Positions 6,582 to 7,842 of a stretch of 7,842 bases of DNA are shown here, one piece after another (position 1 is the stretch's first letter; every line of letters begins with the position of its first letter). A program made the position numbers and the translations under genes. The notes below the pieces were generated by a model that was given only the letters and a program-made list of their open reading frames with translations, searched no databases and had not been told where the DNA came from. The DNA comes from Actinomycetota bacterium (lineage in GTDB: Bacteria > Actinomycetota > Acidimicrobiia > Acidimicrobiales > JACCXE01): assembly GCA_013697265.1 (NCBI GenBank), contig JACCXE010000382.1:1-7842 (forward strand), in the 5' to 3' direction.

Positions 6582-7217
6582 ATGGCAATACGACTGGGCG
6601 ACGAAGCCCCCGACTTCACCGCCGAAACCACCGAGGGATCCGTCAATTTCCACGAGTGGCTCGGCGAGTCGTGGGGCGTGCTGTTCAGCCACCCCAAGGA
6701 CTTCACCCCGGTGTGCACCACAGAGCTCGGCCTGGTGGCCAGCCTCAAGGGGGAGTTCGAAAAGCGCAACGCGAAGGTGATCGGCTTGTCGGTCGACACC
6801 CTTGATAATCACGAGGGGTGGGCCAGCGACATCAAGGAGACCCAGGGCCACGCCCCCAACTTCCCGATCATCTCCGACGCCGACCGCAAGGTGTCCGACC
6901 TTTACGACATGATCCACCCGAACGCGAACGACACCCTCACCGTGCGCTCGGTGTTCGTGATCGGTCCTGACAAGAAGGTCAAGCTCACGTTGACGTACCC
7001 GGCCTCCACTGGTCGCAACTTCAACGAGATCCTCCGCGTGATCGACAGCCTCCAACTCACGGCCAACCACAAGGTCGCGACGCCGGGCAACTGGGAGCAG
7101 GGCGGCGACGTGATCATCGTCCCCGCCGTCTCCGACGAAGACGCCAAGGGCCTGTTCCCCAACGGTTGGGACGAGCAGAAGCCCTACCTTCGCGTCGTCG
7201 CTCAGCCCGGCAAGTAA
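6582..7217 (+). CDS. 1-Cys peroxiredoxin (Prx6 family)
   Basis: A 211-aa thiol peroxidase that reduces H2O2 and organic hydroperoxides in the cytoplasm. The active-site motif PxxxTxxC is present as P38, T42 and peroxidatic C45 in HPKDFTPVCTTELG, with the supporting arginine R122 in TVRSVFVIGP. C45 is the only cysteine in the protein, so it must work by the 1-Cys mechanism with an external thiol donor. The long C-terminal part (DSLQLTANHKVATPGNW, then PNGWDEQKPYLR) is the dimerisation domain characteristic of Prx6 and sets it apart from AhpC and Tpx. Length is normal for the family. It stands alone on the plus strand with its own apparent SigR/SigH promoter upstream and a strong hairpin 18 nt downstream. 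Its neighbours include two oxygen-using flavoenzymes that can leak peroxide, though no shared regulation is visible. Confidence 0.97.
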   Translation: MAIRLGDEAPDFTAETTEGSVNFHEWLGESWGVLFSHPKDFTPVCTTELGLVASLKGEFEKRNAKVIGLSVDTLDNHEGWASDIKETQGHAPNFPIISDADRKVSDLYDMIHPNANDTLTVRSVFVIGPDKKVKLTLTYPASTGRNFNEILRVIDSLQLTANHKVATPGNWEQGGDVIIVPAVSDEDAKGLFPNGWDEQKPYLRVVAQPGK

Positions 7218-7235
7218 CTCCTTCCACCAGCTCCT

Positions 7236-7282
7236 TTCTGAGGAGAGTTAGACGGCAAAGGGCCTTCTAACTCTCCTCAGAA
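7236..7282. terminator. Perfect 17-bp inverted repeat after the peroxiredoxin gene (right twin), likely two-way terminator
   Basis: TTCTGAGGAGAGTTAGA (7236-7252) is a perfect reverse complement of 7266-7282, with a 13-nt loop in which GGC and GCC can add three pairs. It begins 18 nt after the peroxiredoxin stop and ends 4 nt before the stop of the convergent reading frame, the expected place for a bidirectional terminator. Neither side has a T-run, so it is not a standard intrinsic terminator. It shares its 47-bp span and 7-bp ends with the repeat at 6469-6515. Confidence 0.75.
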
Positions 7283-7286
7283 CGCG

Positions 7287-7625
7287 TCAGGAGTCGAGGT
7301 TCTTCAGGCGAATCCCGCTGAATTCGATGTCGCGTTGCCTGATGACGTCGTCCCACACGCCCTTGAGGTCTGTCACGATCCGGAACTCGACGCTCGCCTC
7401 GCGGTGCTTGTCGAGCAGGGGACCGACCGGCTGCATGTCGAGGGGCGCGACGTTCTGCTCGCTTATCCAGCCACCGCCGACCGGGTTCTTCCGAAACGGC
7501 GCGGCGTCGAACCGGTAGGCGTAGAGCTCGCAGTCGAGAAATCGATCTAACCAGTCCCACTGGATGGCTGCGACTCGTTTGTCGTCGTCGGATCCTCGGA
7601 AAAGTGAAAGAACGAACGCGGGCAC
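7287..7625 (-). pseudogene. DUF6886-like gene, internally deleted and frameshifted
   Basis: A 112-codon frame (GTG at 7625, TGA at 7287) encodes what I recognise from memory as the C-terminal two-thirds of the DUF6886 family, of unknown function: RVAAIQWDWL, LYAYRFDAAPF, WISEQNVAPL, QPVGPLLDKH and the ending EFSGIRLKNL. The family normally begins with a FHFSEDP-like motif followed by a longer N-terminal half. Here FFHFSEDP is encoded in a different minus-strand frame at 7589-7612, immediately next to the matching downstream part, and it has no start codon in frame. The simplest reading is a deletion of several dozen codons plus a frame change near the GTC/GAC triplet run at 7580-7590. The remaining frame could still be translated as a short protein, since a TACGGT box sits 6 nt before the GTG. 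A sequencing error could explain the frame change but not the missing middle. Confidence 0.55.
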
Positions 7626-7650
7626 GCGTCGACCGTACTGTCGGCGCCCG

Positions 7651-7773
7651 ATGTTGTTTCCCGCGCGCTACTGGCCCGGCCTGGCCGACGGGTTCGATCG
7701 CGTCGCGTTCAGGCGACAGATGATGCGCAACGCTGTCACTGCGGGGCGAGACCGCGCTGCGTCTGCCCGGCGA
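7651..7773 (+). pseudogene. Fragment resembling the N-terminus of an ASCH-fold protein
   Basis: From the ATG at 7651 the plus strand reads MLFPARYWPGLADG and then VAFRR, which resembles the first residues of small actinobacterial ASCH-domain proteins (a PUA-like RNA-binding fold). After this the expected continuation becomes weak (QMMRNAVTAGRD), and beyond about 7773 the translation is arginine-rich and unconvincing, although no stop occurs before the window edge. A TACTGT box lies 9 nt before the ATG. It may be a decayed or frameshifted copy, or a real divergent gene that continues past the edge. The assignment rests on recalled similarity over about 20 residues. Confidence 0.3.
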
Positions 7774-7842
7774 CTAGTCCTCGGCGACCATAAGCCACCG
7801 CGCGCCGGGGCCGTCCTGCGCAGCCACGTCGTGCGGGTTCGA
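7774..7842 (-). CDS. Possible C-terminus of a gene entering from the right edge
   Basis: On the minus strand 22 codons run in from the window edge and end at TAG (7774-7776), reading SNPHDVAAQDGPGARWLMVAED. Third positions are almost all G or C, as in the real genes here, more so than in the overlapping plus-strand frame. I do not recognise the family from so short a piece. If real, it leaves no room for a full plus-strand gene from 7651. Confidence 0.3.
   Translation of the reverse strand, partial: SNPHDVAAQDGPGARWLMVAED

Noticed and set aside
6510..7070. 186-codon minus-strand frame opposite the peroxiredoxin gene
   Set aside because: Mirror of the peroxiredoxin frame in GC-rich DNA; no ribosome binding site or recognisable motif, and the plus strand has complete Prx6 motifs.
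1..7842. tRNA, rRNA, CRISPR array, insertion sequence or riboswitch
   Set aside because: No cloverleaf, spaced direct repeats, transposase motifs or long structured leaders were seen; intergenic spaces are short.

Overview
This is a high-GC window of compact, mostly leader-poor genes. The GC-biased third codon positions, GTG/TTG starts, TANNNT -10 boxes placed 6-8 nt before start codons (leaderless style) and a GGAAT-N18-GTT stress-sigma promoter all suggest an actinomycete. An environmental lineage such as Acidimicrobiia would fit the gene content, but that is inference from general resemblance, not a database match.

Left part (1-4332): a minus-strand operon, read right to left, encodes an FAD-dependent monooxygenase/epoxidase-like enzyme, an alpha/beta-hydrolase with a complete epoxide-hydrolase active site, and a luciferase-like (LLM, limonene-monooxygenase-like) flavin monooxygenase. 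The reading frames overlap by 8 nt or are separated by 2 nt. A TetR-family regulator is transcribed away from it. The two promoters overlap, and an 18-bp imperfect palindrome lies across both, so the regulator probably controls itself and the operon. The likely logic is oxidation of a hydrophobic substrate to an epoxide, then hydrolysis to a diol. The substrate is unknown.

Middle (4343-6452): a second minus-strand pair encodes an EamA/DMT-type transporter followed, after 10 nt, by an Amidohydro_2 (ACMSD-like TIM barrel) hydrolase or decarboxylase. The amidohydrolase may also have its own leaderless promoter over the transporter stop codon. It converges on the TetR gene with a 10-nt gap.

Right part (6453-7842): a 1-Cys peroxiredoxin gene (Prx6 type) with a near-perfect SigR/SigH-type promoter and a clear ribosome binding site. 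It is bracketed by two inverted repeats of identical 47-bp span with identical 7-bp ends (TTCTGAG...CTCAGAA). The right-hand one is a perfect 17-bp stem and may act as a two-way terminator. Beyond it lies a zone of apparent gene decay: a DUF6886-like gene that has lost its middle and changed frame, a short plus-strand fragment resembling the start of an ASCH-fold protein, and the possible C-terminus of a minus-strand gene entering from the right edge. No RNA genes, CRISPR arrays, insertion sequences or origins were seen.
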